Shown here piece by piece: positions 19,209 to 28,979 of a stretch of 64,000 bases of DNA (position 1 is its first letter; each line of letters begins with the position of its first letter). The stretch is from CAKZLS01 sp963786305 (GTDB lineage: Bacteria > Pseudomonadota > Alphaproteobacteria > Rhodospirillales > Defluviicoccaceae): contig CAWAYL010000018.1 in NCBI GenBank assembly GCA_963786305.1, positions 27,489 to 91,488 on the forward strand, in the 5' to 3' direction. The notes below the pieces were generated by a model. That model was not told the origin of the DNA, did not search any database, and saw only the letters and a program-made list of their open reading frames with translations. A program made the position numbers and the translations under genes.

Positions 19209-20216
19209 ATGACGACCGTCGCCATTCTCACCGAATCCGAGCTTCGTCGATCCGTCGGCCTCGACCGCGAATCCGTCGAGGTCGTGCAGGAGGCCTTCAC
19301 GGCGCTCGCGGGCGGCAAGGTGATCATGCCGCCAATTCTCAGGCTCGACGTGCCCGATAACAATGGCGAGGTAGACGTGAAGACGGCATACATTCCGGGC
19401 CTTTCAGGCTTCGCGATAAAGATGAGCCCCGGCTTCTTCGACAACCCTAAGCTAGGATTGCCCAGCGTCAACGGCCTGATGGTGGTGCTGAGCGCGACAA
19501 CCGGTATCGTCGAAGCCGTGCTGTTGGACAACGGTTACCTCACGGACGTGCGTACCGCCGCGGCCGGAGCCGTCGCCGCCCGCCATCTCGCCAAGGCCGA
19601 CTGCCCGAGCGTCGGCGTCATCGGCGCCGGCGTCCAGGCCCGCTTGCAGGTCGAAGCCCTGACGCTGGTCCGCGAGGTCCGCCGCGTCCTGGTCTGGGCG
19701 CGCGATCCGGCGAAGGCCGGCGCCTACGCCGGGGACATGGAACAGCGACTGGGCATTGAAGTATCGCCGGCGGCGACCGCCCGCCAAGCCGTCACGGAAA
19801 GCGACATCGTCGTCACGACCACACCGGCGCGTTCGCCCATCGTCGAGGCGGATTGGCTGCATCGCGGCCTTCACATCACGGCGATGGGTTCGGACAGCGA
19901 GGATAAGAACGAACTGCATCCGATGGTCCTTGCCGAAGCCGACCTCGTCGTTTGCGACCGGCGTAGCCAAAGCCTCCGGTTCGGCGAGCTTCATCACGCG
20001 GTCGCCGCCGGAGCGCTCGGCGCGGATGCCGCGGTGACCGAGCTCGGCGAGATTACGTCCGGAGCCAAACCGGGGCGCGCCAATGACAGACAGATTACCG
20101 TCTGCGATCTGACGGGCACCGGCGTTCAGGACACCGCCATCGCTCTTTACGCACTGCGCGCGGCACGGGCAGCCGGCTACGGCGCCATCATCGATACCGA
20201 GGGAGGGGCTCCATGA
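19209..20216 (+). CDS. eutC: EutC, ornithine cyclodeaminase/mu-crystallin family reductase
   Basis: NAD(P)-binding protein of 335 residues in the ornithine cyclodeaminase/mu-crystallin family. Segments: MPPILRLDVPDNNGEVDVK, LDNGYLTDVRTAAAGAVAAR, the Rossmann loop VGVIGAGVQARLQVEAL and DLTGTGVQDTAIALYAL. It is proposed to reduce the EutB product to ectoine. Its stop overlaps the eutD start by four bases (ATGA), so the two are translationally coupled. Confidence 0.92.
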   Translation: MTTVAILTESELRRSVGLDRESVEVVQEAFTALAGGKVIMPPILRLDVPDNNGEVDVKTAYIPGLSGFAIKMSPGFFDNPKLGLPSVNGLMVVLSATTGIVEAVLLDNGYLTDVRTAAAGAVAARHLAKADCPSVGVIGAGVQARLQVEALTLVREVRRVLVWARDPAKAGAYAGDMEQRLGIEVSPAATARQAVTESDIVVTTTPARSPIVEADWLHRGLHITAMGSDSEDKNELHPMVLAEADLVVCDRRSQSLRFGELHHAVAAGALGADAAVTELGEITSGAKPGRANDRQITVCDLTGTGVQDTAIALYALRAARAAGYGAIIDTEGGAP

Positions 20217-21452
20217 CAATGCGCGACACGGCTCGGGAGGAAGGCACTCGACCCGCCTCGGGTCTCGATAGGGCGAGCGCGCTCGCGTTCGATATCGCCG
20301 AATACGACGCCCGCGTGTTCAAGACCAAGGAGGCGATGCAGGCGCGCGGGATCGACGTGCTGCTGTCCGTCGATCCATCCAACATGGGCTATTTGACCGG
20401 CTACGACAGCTGGTCGTTCTACGTTCACCAACTGGTCGTCATCGCCCTGGAAGAGAACCATCCGATCTGGATCGGCCGTGGCATGGATGGGGCCGGTGCC
20501 AGGGTGACCACCTACCTCGAGGACCGGAACATCGTGGCCTATCCGGACGATTACGTGCAGTCGACGGTCAAGCACCCGATGGACTTCGTCGCCGATTTCC
20601 TCAGGACCAAGGGCTGGGATCGCCGGGCGCTCGGGGTGGAGATGGACTCGTACTATTTCACCGCGGCGGCTTACGAAGTGCTCAAGCGCCGGCTTCCCAA
20701 CGCCACGTTCAAGAACGCAGACCTGTTGATCAACTGGATCCGGGTCATCAAGTCGACGCAGGAAATCGCGTACATGACGCAAGCCGCGCGCATCGTCGAA
20801 AAGGCGATGGCCGCGGCGATCGACGCGATCGACCCCGCCAACAGGCAGTGCGACGCGGCCGCCGATATCTTTCACGCCCAAATCGCGGGAACGCCCGAGT
20901 TCGGTGGAGAATACACCGCCATCGTTCCCATGCTGCCGACCGGACCCGGTACGGCCACGCCCCATCTGACATGGAACGACAGCCGTTTTGTTGCGGGCGA
21001 GGCGACAATCCTCGAGCTCGCCGGTTGCCGACGGCGCTATCATTGCCCCCAGGCGCGCACCGTACATATCGGCAAGCCGCCGCAGCGCCTTGTGGACACC
21101 GCCGAGATCGTCGTCGAGGGACTGAACATCGCCCTCGAGGCGGCCAGGCCCGGCGTGACCTGCGAGCAGGTGGAAGCGGCCTGGAGCCGTTCAATTCGCC
21201 GCCACGGCCTCGAGAAAGGGTCGCGCATCGGTTACTCGACCGGGCTCAGCTATCCGCCAGACTGGGGCGAGCACACCGTGAGCCTCCGTCCCGGCGACAA
21301 GACCGAACTCAGGCCCGGCATGACCATCCACATGATTCCCGGTATCTGGATGGACGACTGGGGCATTGAGATCTCGGAGTGCTTCCGGGTGACCGAATTC
21401 GGGCGCCGAGGCGTTCTGTACAACGCCGAGGCGACTGTTCATCAAGGATTGA
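20213..21452 (+). CDS. eutD: EutD/DoeA ectoine hydrolase (M24 fold; one frameshift near 3' end)
   Basis: M24/creatinase-fold hydrolase that opens the ectoine ring to N-acetyl-diaminobutyrate. N-terminal domain includes FDIAEYDARVFKTKEAMQ and GYLTGYDSWSFYVHQLVVIA. The C-terminal pita-bread domain includes WGIEISECFRVTE. The Asp pair that binds metal in aminopeptidases is replaced (ELAGCRRRYHCPQARTV), as expected for the metal-independent ectoine hydrolases. The frame breaks near 21395: one extra T in GAATTCGGG. Without it the protein ends FCTTPRRLFIKD with a stop at 21450-21452, matching arm 2. The uncorrected frame would read through the tRNA to 21571, which is not credible. Confidence 0.9.
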
Positions 21453-21467
21453 GTGTCTTCGCCGGGT

Positions 21468-21542
21468 TGGCTGGGGCGTCAGGACTCGAACCTGAAATGC
21501 CTGGACCAAAACCAGGTGTGATGCCAATTTCACCACGCCCCA
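21468..21542 (-). tRNA. tRNA-Gln(UUG), CCA encoded
   Basis: Read on the minus strand: acceptor TGGGGCG pairs with CGCCCCA, followed by discriminator G and an encoded CCA. D-stem GTGA/TCAC, anticodon stem CCTGG/CCAGG with loop TTTTGGT (anticodon TTG), T-stem TCAGG/CCTGA with loop TTCGAGT. A complete 75-nt cloverleaf. It is convergent with eutD, whose corrected stop is only 15 bases away. A counterpart is at 49726-49801. Confidence 0.95.
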
Positions 21543-21564
21543 AGTACCACCGTAAAGTCGCCCA

Positions 21565-21593
21565 TACTTAGCCGCAATCCGCCCCGCTCGCAA
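21565..21593 (-). promoter_or_regulatory. tRNA-Gln promoter, conserved between arms
   Basis: Minus strand TTGCGA (21588-21593), 17-base spacer, TAAGTA (21565-21570), ending about 22 bases before the tRNA 5' end. Arm 2 has TTGCGG, 17 bases, TAAGTA at 49675-49703. Confidence 0.6.
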
Positions 21594-21628
21594 CCGGCGG
21601 GTAAGGGCGGGAGCCGGTGCGGTTGCTT

Positions 21629-23469
21629 TCACGCCGCCGCGCCGTTGCCATTACGCTTGCTGGCGCGCTTCTCCGTGGGCGGCGGCGGGGAGAAGCTGAG
21701 AATCACGTCACCGGCCTCGGCCGAGGGTCGGCCCTCGTCGGTGCTGAAGGCGATTTCTCCGGACGGCCGCACCGCGAACAGCATCTCCGTTCCCTCGGGT
21801 CGATCGGACAGATAGCGGTCGAGATCGTATTCGTCGGTGAGGCGGGTCTTCTGAAAGCCCCACCCGTGACGGCGGCGCTTCGCCAGTGCGTAGTAACCGG
21901 TGCCGGACTGCAGCAGCGTCCGCCCCCGGATGGTGTGCGCCAGATCCTTTTCGTCGTCGTCGCCGTTGGTCCGGGTCCCGAGCTGATACACCCGGTGACG
22001 GCCGATCTCGGGAGCGAACTGGGAACAGACCAGGGCGTTGTAGGAATCATTGTCGGTCAGCGCTAACAGATACCCGAAGCGATTCATGTCGAGGTGGAAT
22101 TCGGCGGCCTCGGAGAGAATCTCGCCGTAATACGTGGAGAGCCCGGCAAGCCGGATCTGGCGCAGCCGGCGCCAGTTGTCGTCGACGACAGTGGCCGGGA
22201 TTTCGAGATCCTTGAGCGCGGTGGCGAGGCCCATGCTCCAGGGCGACGCGCCGACGAGGATCACGCCAGGTTTGTCGGTGGCTGACAATCCCAGGTGCCG
22301 GCTCAACCAGCCGATGGTGAAGCCGTGGGCGATGACCGTGGCGAACACGATGGCGAAGGTCAGCGGCACGAGCATGGCGGCGTCCTCGTACCCAAGGTTC
22401 ACCAGCGACGGTCCGAACAGGCCCGCCACCGCCACCGCGACGATGCCGCGCGGCGCGATCCAGCCGACCAGGGCCCGCTCCCGCCAAGTCAGGCCGGAGC
22501 CGATGGTACTGAGCCAGATGGTCAGCGGCCGAACGATAAAAAGGATGGCGCCGACGAACGCGGCCATACGCCAGTCGGCGGACAGGATGACGTCGCGGGG
22601 CAGCGACGCGCTGAGCACGACGAACACGGCGGACACCAGAAGGACGGTGATGTTTTCCTTGAAGCGGCGCAACTCGTGAATGCTGGCCAGCCGCGCGTTG
22701 GCGAGGGTGATGCCGAAAACGGTGACGGCCAGCAGGCCGCTTTCCTCCTGGACGAGATTGGCGCCCTCAAAACAGGCGAGAACGACGCACAGAAGGGCCG
22801 GCGCCTTGAGGTATTCTGGCACCAGCCCGCGCGAAAACGCGTTACGCGAGCAGCCGTCCGAACCCGATACCGAGAACCACGGCCAATGCGATGGCGGCGA
22901 CAAGCGTGGCACCGGCAACGACCAAAGTCTCGTCGCGGTGGGCTACGGTCACCACCTCGTAGACGAGCACGGCCAGCAACGCGCCGATGGGATCGTTGAT
23001 GATCCCCTCCCACTTCAACACCGCCGCCGGACGCGAGGTCGAGTTTGGCCTGGCGCAACAGCGGAATGATGACGGTCGGGCCGGTGACCACGAGAATGCC
23101 CCCGAACAAAATGGCGACGGGCCACGACAGGCCGGCGGCATAGTGCGCCGCCAGAGACCCCAGCAGCCAACCGACGGGCGCGCCGACGATCACCAGGCGC
23201 CGGACCGCCGCGGAGACCCCCCGCAATTCACGGAAGTCGAGGTTCAGGCCACCCTCGAACAGAATGATGGCAACGGCGATGGACACCATCGGCTGGAACA
23301 GGGGGCCGAAATCCGTGACGGGGTCGAGAACGCCCAATACCGGGCCCGCCGTCACGCCCGCCAGCGCCAGAAGGACAATCGCCGGCAACTGCAACCGCCA
23401 GGCCAACCACTGCGAGCCGAATCCGAGCGCAACGATGAGCACAACCTTGATGATGAGATGGTCTTCCAT
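21629..23469 (-). CDS. CPA1-type Na+(K+)/H+ antiporter with C-terminal RCK-like domain (two frameshifts)
   Basis: Membrane antiporter of about 613 residues. The first helices read VVLIVALGFGSQWLAWRL and LPAIVLLALAGVTAGPVL. Core motifs are AVAIILFEGGLNLDFREL and GGILVVTGPTVIIPLLRQ, later GWIAPRGIVAVAVAGLFGP. The C-terminal nucleotide-binding domain includes GVILVGASPWSMGLATAL and FGYLLALTDNDSYNALV. Breaks occur near 23030, after the LLRQAKL segment, and near 22850, before RGLVPEYLKAP. Arm 2 has the intact 612-residue version, so the breaks are probably errors. Whether it exchanges Na+ or K+ cannot be read from sequence. Confidence 0.88.
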
Positions 23470-23566
23470 TGGATCCTTCGCCGATTGCCCCCACCGAACG
23501 GCGGAGCATTGCTCAAGTCGTTACTCCGGAGCAACAACGATCGTCGAAGATTGAACGAACCGGTCT

Positions 23567-24454
23567 TTAGGCCGGCTGCGCCTGGGTCAGCGGCGCCGGT
23601 TCGATCCACCACTCGGGGTGCCCCTGGCGAAGGCGCTGGGCGCCCCGCTCCGCATCGTCGCGGATGGCGAACAGCGCGAAGCAGGTGGCGCCGCTGCCGC
23701 TCATGCGGCTCAACAGCACGCCCGGCAGGAGGTCGAGTTCGGCGAGCACCGTTCCGACAACCGGCTCTAGCTCCACGGCCGCAAGCGTCAGGTCGTTGCG
23801 GCGTTCGGCCAGATGCCTGGCCAACTGTTCGGCGTCGGCCGGCGGCGCGCGCAGCGGCGCCGCGGCTGAAAACGGGCCGTCGCGGCGCTTAAACACGACG
23901 GGCGTGGCCATCTCCACCCCTGGATTGACCAGGACCATCCAGCACGCGGGCAGAGCCGGCGCCAGTGCGATCTCCTCGCCAATGCCGGCGACGCTCGCCG
24001 GATAACCGGCGAGGCACACCGGAACGTCGGCGCCGAGCGTCAAGGCCAGCGCATGCAGATCCTCGGCTGCGGGAGTCACCGCCCACACGCGCATCAGCGC
24101 CTTCAAGGCCGCCGCCGCGTCGGCCGATCCGCCGCCGATACCCGCCGCCACCGGCAGCCGCTTGATCAGGTGAATATGTCCCCGCGCCTTGATCCCGGCC
24201 CCGGCGGCGAGGCCTTGCGCCGCCTTCAAGACCAGGTTCTCCGGGCCCGTCGGAAGGGCCGGCCCGAACGGTCCGGAAATGCTCAGCCGCAAGCTCTCGT
24301 CGGGGCGGACATGGACGGTGTCACCGATACCGGCGAAGACGACGAGGCTATCCAGCAGATGATAGCCATCGGCGCGGCGCCCGGTGACGTGAAGGTAGAG
24401 ATTGATCTTGGCCGGCGCGTTCGTCGCGATCCCGTCCCTTCGCCGATCATTCAT
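23567..24454 (-). CDS. ispE: 4-diphosphocytidyl-2-C-methyl-D-erythritol kinase
   Basis: GHMP kinase of the MEP isoprenoid pathway, 295 residues; it phosphorylates CDP-methylerythritol. Conserved parts are APAKINLYLHVTGRRADGYH, the ATP-binding loop LPVAAGIGGGSADAAAAL, DVPVCLAG and the C-terminal SRMSGSGATCFALF. The start MNDRRRDGIA at 24454 overlaps the stop of the TPR gene by 8 bases. An upstream Met at 24598 lies inside the TPR gene and was rejected. Confidence 0.95.
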   Translation of the reverse strand: MNDRRRDGIATNAPAKINLYLHVTGRRADGYHLLDSLVVFAGIGDTVHVRPDESLRLSISGPFGPALPTGPENLVLKAAQGLAAGAGIKARGHIHLIKRLPVAAGIGGGSADAAAALKALMRVWAVTPAAEDLHALALTLGADVPVCLAGYPASVAGIGEEIALAPALPACWMVLVNPGVEMATPVVFKRRDGPFSAAAPLRAPPADAEQLARHLAERRNDLTLAAVELEPVVGTVLAELDLLPGVLLSRMSGSGATCFALFAIRDDAERGAQRLRQGHPEWWIEPAPLTQAQPA

Positions 24455-26201
24455 CGAGGACGGCGTTGGCCTCCTTGACCAATCCCTTGTCGAGCTTGTC
24501 TTCGAGCTTGGCCCGGAGCTCCGCGTCGGGTTCGAGGGCGAGAGCGCCGAGCCACTGATACCGGGCTTCGCGGGTGCGTCCCACCGCCCAGTAGGCATCG
24601 CCCAGGTGATCGTTGATCACCGCGTCTTCGGGCCGCAATTCCACCGCTCGCTCCAGTTCGCGCACCGCCTCTTCGTATTTGCCGATCTGGTAGTACGCCC
24701 AGCCGAGGCTGTCGACGATGTATCCGTCGTCGGGGCGCTGTTCCACCGCCTTGCGGATCATGGCCTGGGCCTCGTCCAGGTTCTGCCCCTTCTCGATCCA
24801 GGAGTAACCGAGATAGTTCAGGACGAACGGCTGGTCCGGCTCGAACTCCAGGGCCTTGAGGAAGTCCTGTTCCGCTTGCGGCCAGCGCTTGGCCCGTTCC
24901 AGCGCGATCCCCCGGGCGTACAGCAGCCGCCAGTGATAGGGGTGCAACTCGGGAATGCGCGAAAAGGCCCCGTCATAGGCATCCACCGCCTCATCGAAGC
25001 GTTCCTGGGACCGGAAGATGTCGCCAAGGTCGACCAACGGCTCGGGGTCGTCGGCATATTCGTCGGCGAGGTCGCGCAGTTGCTCGGCGGCATCGTCGAA
25101 CCGGTTCATGCGGTTGAGGTTGAGCGCGATGTTGAGGCGCGCCTGACGCGACAACGGCGACGCCGGATCCACCGACGCATACAGCCGATTGGCCTGTTCA
25201 CGCCGCTCCAGCGATTCCATCAAATCCGCCACCAGCATCTGCAGCGCCGGAAAATCCGGTTGCAGATAGAGCCCGAGTTGGCCCAGCACCAGCGCCATCT
25301 CCGATGTATTCTGGCGCGACAGCGCGCCGACGGCGTCGAACAAGGCCAGGGACGCCCCATCCGCCGCCGACTTGACTTCCCGTCGATTAACGGCGTTATC
25401 GTCCACACGCGTCAGCGCGGCGGAGATCATCGCTGAGCCCGGATGATCTTCCAGGTATCCCTGATAAAGGGCGCGTGCCTCTTGCGGCGCGCCGGAGCGC
25501 TCGAAAACGCCGCCCATGAGCTGGACCAGAACCAATGACAGCCGCTCGCCCCGCGCCGCCGCCCGAGCATAGCGCAGCGCATCCTCCTCGGCGCCGGAGG
25601 CGTCACTGATCAACGCCGCATGGAGATTGAACAATGTCTCCAAGCCCTGTTGATCGGCCAGAACCTGAAGCTCGGCGATGCCCCGTTCGGGATGCCCGAG
25701 ACCATACAAGGTCCAGCCTCTCAGCATCTTGCTCAGAAACAGGCTGATCCGCCCCTCGGGCAGCGCCGCCAGACGGTCGTCGGCCGCCGCGTACTTGCCG
25801 AGACGGATGTCATCGACGGCGGCGACCACGTGCGCGAGGGTCGCGTCGGGTTTTTCGGTGCCGATCACTTTTCGGGCCAGCGCCACCGCCTCCGGAACGC
25901 GGCCATCGAGAAGCAGCGTCAGGTACGCCCGGTTGACCAATACCGGGTCGTCCGGCGCTCCCTCGAGCGCCGACAGCAGAAACCGGGCGGCGTCGGAGTC
26001 TCGGCGGACCTTGCTGGCATGTCGGGCGGCCAGATAATTGCCGGTCAACGTCTGTCCCGGCCTGACGGCGGCGGCGGTCGCGACCTCGTCCAATCCATCG
26101 ACGCCGCTCGACGCGCACGCCACCGGCATCAGGCCGATGACCATGACGGCAACGGTCTGGCGCACGCTAAACAGCCGAAAACAACGCAACTGGGAATTCA
26201 T
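24447..26201 (-). CDS. TPR-repeat outer-membrane-type lipoprotein
   Basis: Tetratricopeptide-repeat protein of 584 residues. The N-terminus MNSQLRCFRLFSVRQTVAVM leads to a lipobox-like LMPVAC followed by ASSG, suggesting a lipoprotein. Many TPR units follow, for example PLSRQARLNIALNLNRMNRF, PLVDLGDIFRSQERFDEAVD and SLGWAYYQIGKYEEAVRELE. In alphaproteobacteria such proteins commonly precede ispE; the function is unknown, probably scaffolding. The start at 26201 lies 11 bases after the corrected ETF-QO stop; the longer open frame to 26402 runs back inside ETF-QO. Confidence 0.85.
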   Translation of the reverse strand: MNSQLRCFRLFSVRQTVAVMVIGLMPVACASSGVDGLDEVATAAAVRPGQTLTGNYLAARHASKVRRDSDAARFLLSALEGAPDDPVLVNRAYLTLLLDGRVPEAVALARKVIGTEKPDATLAHVVAAVDDIRLGKYAAADDRLAALPEGRISLFLSKMLRGWTLYGLGHPERGIAELQVLADQQGLETLFNLHAALISDASGAEEDALRYARAAARGERLSLVLVQLMGGVFERSGAPQEARALYQGYLEDHPGSAMISAALTRVDDNAVNRREVKSAADGASLALFDAVGALSRQNTSEMALVLGQLGLYLQPDFPALQMLVADLMESLERREQANRLYASVDPASPLSRQARLNIALNLNRMNRFDDAAEQLRDLADEYADDPEPLVDLGDIFRSQERFDEAVDAYDGAFSRIPELHPYHWRLLYARGIALERAKRWPQAEQDFLKALEFEPDQPFVLNYLGYSWIEKGQNLDEAQAMIRKAVEQRPDDGYIVDSLGWAYYQIGKYEEAVRELERAVELRPEDAVINDHLGDAYWAVGRTREARYQWLGALALEPDAELRAKLEDKLDKGLVKEANAVLDE

Positions 26202-26212
26202 CAACACCGGCC

Positions 26213-27840
26213 TCACATGTTCGGATAATTGGGTCCCCCCCACCTTCTGGCACCACCCAGTTAATATTTTGTGTCGGATCCTTGATGTCGCAGGTCTTGC
26301 AATGCACGCAGTTCTGCGCGTTGATTTGCAATTTCTTGTTGCCGCCCTCCTCGACGAACTCGTAGACGCCGGCTGGACAATAGCGCTGCTCCGGCCCGTC
26401 ATAGACCGGAAGATTGACGTCCACGGGTACCGAATCGTCCTTGAGGGTCAGGTGGCTGGGCTGGTTTTCCTCATGGTTGGTGTTTGAGATGAAAACCGAA
26501 GACAGCTTGTCGAAGGTGATGACACCATCGGGCTTCGGGTAGTCGATCTTCGGGCTCTCGGACGCCTTCTTTAATTGCGCATGATCCGGATGATGCGTGA
26601 AGGTCCACGGTGCCCGGCCGAAAAACACATAGGTATCGAGCGCCGAATAGGTGAGCCCGGCCCAGAACCCCTTGTGGAACGCCGGCTTGATGTTGCGGAC
26701 CTTGTACAGTTCGTCCCACACCCAAGATTTTTTGAGCGCTTCGGGATAGGCTTCGACAATCGGCTGGGGATCGTCGCCGCCGAGCGCCTCGAACACCGCG
26801 TCGGCGCACAACATGGCGGATTTCATCGCCGTGTGGGTCCCCTTGATCTTCGGGACGTTGAGGAAACCTGCGGTATCGCCCACCAGCGCGCCGCCGGGAA
26901 ACACCAGCTTGGGAATGGACTGATAGCCGCCCTCCGACAAGGCCCGCGCGCCATAGGAGACGCGGCGGCCCCCTTCGAAGGTGGGGCGGATGGAGGGATG
27001 GGTCTTGAACCGCTGAAATTCGTCGAACGGGCTGAGATGAGGGTTTTTGTAATCGAGGCCGATGACGAACCCCACCGCCACCTGATTGTCCTCGAGATGA
27101 TAGAGGAACGAACCGCCGTAGGTCTGGCTGTCCATCGGCCAGCCCACCGTATGCACGATCTTGCCGGGATGATGCTTGGCGGCATCCACCTCCCACAGTT
27201 CCTTGATGCCGATGCCGTAATTCTGCGGCGCGACGCCGTCGCGCAAATCGAAACGCTCGAACAGGGTCTTGGTCAGCGACCCGCGGCAGCCCTCGGCAAA
27301 AATGGTGTATTTGGCATGCAGCTCGACGCCGGGCTCGTAACCTTCGGAGGGCTTGCCGTCGCGGCCCACGCCCATGTCGCCGGTGGCGACACCCTTGACC
27401 CGCCCGTCCTCATGATAGAGCACCTCGGCCGCGGCGAACCCGGGATACACCTCGACGCCCAGGCTCTCCGCCTGCTCGCCCAGCCACCGGCAGACATTGC
27501 CGAGGCTGACGATATAGTTGCCGTGGTTGTTCATCTGCGGCGGCGTCGGCAGCTTGTAGGATTTCGTCTCCGTCAGAAACAGGAAATGATCCTCGGTCGC
27601 CGGCGTCACCAGCGGCGCTCCCTTGTCCTTCCAGTCGGGGATCAGTTCGTCCAGCGACTTGGTCTCGATCACCGCGCCGGAAAGGATATGCGCGCCGATT
27701 TCCGAGCCTTTTTCCACCAGGCACACGGAGATGTCGCGCTCGCTTTTCTGCGCCAACTGCATCAATCGGATGGCGGCGCTCAACCCGGATGGTCCACCGC
27801 CAACCACAACCACGTCAAATTCCATCGATTCCCGTTCCAT
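26213..27840 (-). CDS. electron transfer flavoprotein-ubiquinone oxidoreductase (frameshift at last codons)
   Basis: Membrane-associated FAD and 4Fe-4S enzyme that passes electrons from ETF to ubiquinone. FAD-binding FDVVVVGGGPSGLSAAIRL at the N-terminus, ubiquinone-site region LPTPPQMNNHGNYIVSLGN, and cluster ligands in RYCPAGVYEF and QNCVHCKTCDIKDPTQNINW. Length about 542 residues. The stop is misplaced because a G run near 26236 has seven instead of eight bases. With eight, the protein ends GGGGPNYPNM at 26213, exactly as in arm 2. The uncorrected frame continues to 26167 and overlaps the TPR start. Confidence 0.93.
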
Positions 27841-27889
27841 GGGACTCCTTACTCCTCAAACAGCAGATATACCTCTTCATTCACTTTAT

Positions 27890-27919
27890 AACATAAGGGA
27901 ACCAATCGGCTCTGCACAA
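27890..27919 (-). promoter_or_regulatory. ETF-QO promoter, conserved between arms
   Basis: Minus strand TTGTGC (27914-27919), 18-base spacer, TATGTT (27890-27895). Arm 2 has TTGTGC, 18 bases, TATGTT at 43011-43040. Confidence 0.55.
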
Positions 27920-27976
27920 TCAATCATACTCGTGCAACCGGTTTGAACGTCGAAACCGCGGTGCTACAGTGCCGCC

Positions 27977-28852
27977 ATGGACCAGCAAACGAAACTTTCC
28001 ATTGCCGAAGCGCTGCGCTGGCAGCTGGAATCGGGGGTGGACGAGACCATCGGCGGACAGCCGGTCAATCGATACGAAACCGCGGCTACAACGCGTGCGT
28101 CGGAGCGTGCGGTGGAGTTTTCGGCGGCTACCCCTGATCCGGAACCCGCTCGACCGCCCCCGACACCGACACCAACACCGACACAACTCCTGGACCCGAC
28201 ACCGGCCGCCGAGGCCTCTCCGATGCCGCCGCCGGCCATGCGCGAAAGCGCCGTGCATACCGCCACCGAACTCGCGGCCGGTGCCAGCACGCTGGAACAA
28301 CTCCGCGACGCCCTCGTGGCCTTCGATGGCTGCGCCCTGAAAAGCACCGCCACCAAGCTGGTGTTCATGGACGGCAATCCGCGAGCCCGGATCGTCCTGA
28401 TCGGCGAGGCGCCGGGAGCGGAAGAAGACCGCAAGGGGCTGCCCTTCGTCGGACCGAGCGGCCGTCTGCTTGACCGGATGCTGGCATCCATCGATCTCGA
28501 CCGCGGCAAGGTGCTCATTTCCAACATCATTTATTGGCGCCCGCCCGGCAACCGCAACCCGTCCACCAGCGAGGTCGCCATGTGCATGCCGTTCGTCGAG
28601 CGACTCCTGGAATTGGTGGACCCCGACATCGTGGTGGCGCTCGGCGGCCCCGCCGCCGCCGCGCTTCTCGGACAGAAGACCGGCATCGGCAAGTTGCGCG
28701 GACGCTGGTTCACCTATCAGACGCCGGGGCTTGCCCGTCCGATACCGGCGCGGGCCCTGTTCCATCCGGCCTACCTGCTGCGGTCTCCAGCTCAAAAAAG
28801 GCTGGCTTGGCGCGATCTGCTCGCCATTCGAGAAAAAATTCAGTCCTCGTAG
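27977..28852 (+). CDS. uracil-DNA glycosylase, family 4 (4Fe-4S)
   Basis: Base-excision repair enzyme of 291 residues removing uracil from DNA. Active-site motif LIGEAPGAEEDRKGLPFVG, then PSGRLLDRML, NIIYWRPPGNRNPSTSEV and HPAYLLRSPAQKRLAWRD. Cluster cysteines include FDGCALKSTAT. The N-terminal 90 residues form a Pro-rich linker (PPTPTPTPTQL) not found in the catalytic domain, and this linker differs strongly in arm 2. Divergent from ETF-QO, with 136 bases between them. Confidence 0.9.
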   Translation: MDQQTKLSIAEALRWQLESGVDETIGGQPVNRYETAATTRASERAVEFSAATPDPEPARPPPTPTPTPTQLLDPTPAAEASPMPPPAMRESAVHTATELAAGASTLEQLRDALVAFDGCALKSTATKLVFMDGNPRARIVLIGEAPGAEEDRKGLPFVGPSGRLLDRMLASIDLDRGKVLISNIIYWRPPGNRNPSTSEVAMCMPFVERLLELVDPDIVVALGGPAAAALLGQKTGIGKLRGRWFTYQTPGLARPIPARALFHPAYLLRSPAQKRLAWRDLLAIREKIQSS

Positions 28853-28918
28853 AATTTTATATTTATTTTAATCCAATATAATTTTCGGAAAGGGTCATCG
28901 ATGATTTGCGGCTTTCAC

Positions 28919-28946
28919 TTGCTCCATGTTGAAAAATACTTATACT
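28919..28946 (+). promoter_or_regulatory. promoter of lytic transglycosylase, conserved between arms
   Basis: TTGCTC (28919-28924), 16-base spacer, TATACT (28941-28946), 33 bases before the start codon, in an AT-rich island (28850-28980). Arm 2 repeats it with the same spacing at 41984-42011. Confidence 0.55.
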
Positions 28947-28979
28947 TGAGAAAGTAGGTTCTGGTCTGAGGATAAATCC

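Noticed and set aside
21468..21542. tRNA-Gln as an integration attachment site
   Set aside because: No integrase gene nearby and no direct repeat of the tRNA 3' end in the flanks; the second copy is the homologous tRNA of arm 2.
21453..21571. C-terminal extension of EutD reading through the tRNA gene
   Set aside because: A one-base insertion near 21395 explains it; the other frame gives the proper EutD end, confirmed by arm 2.
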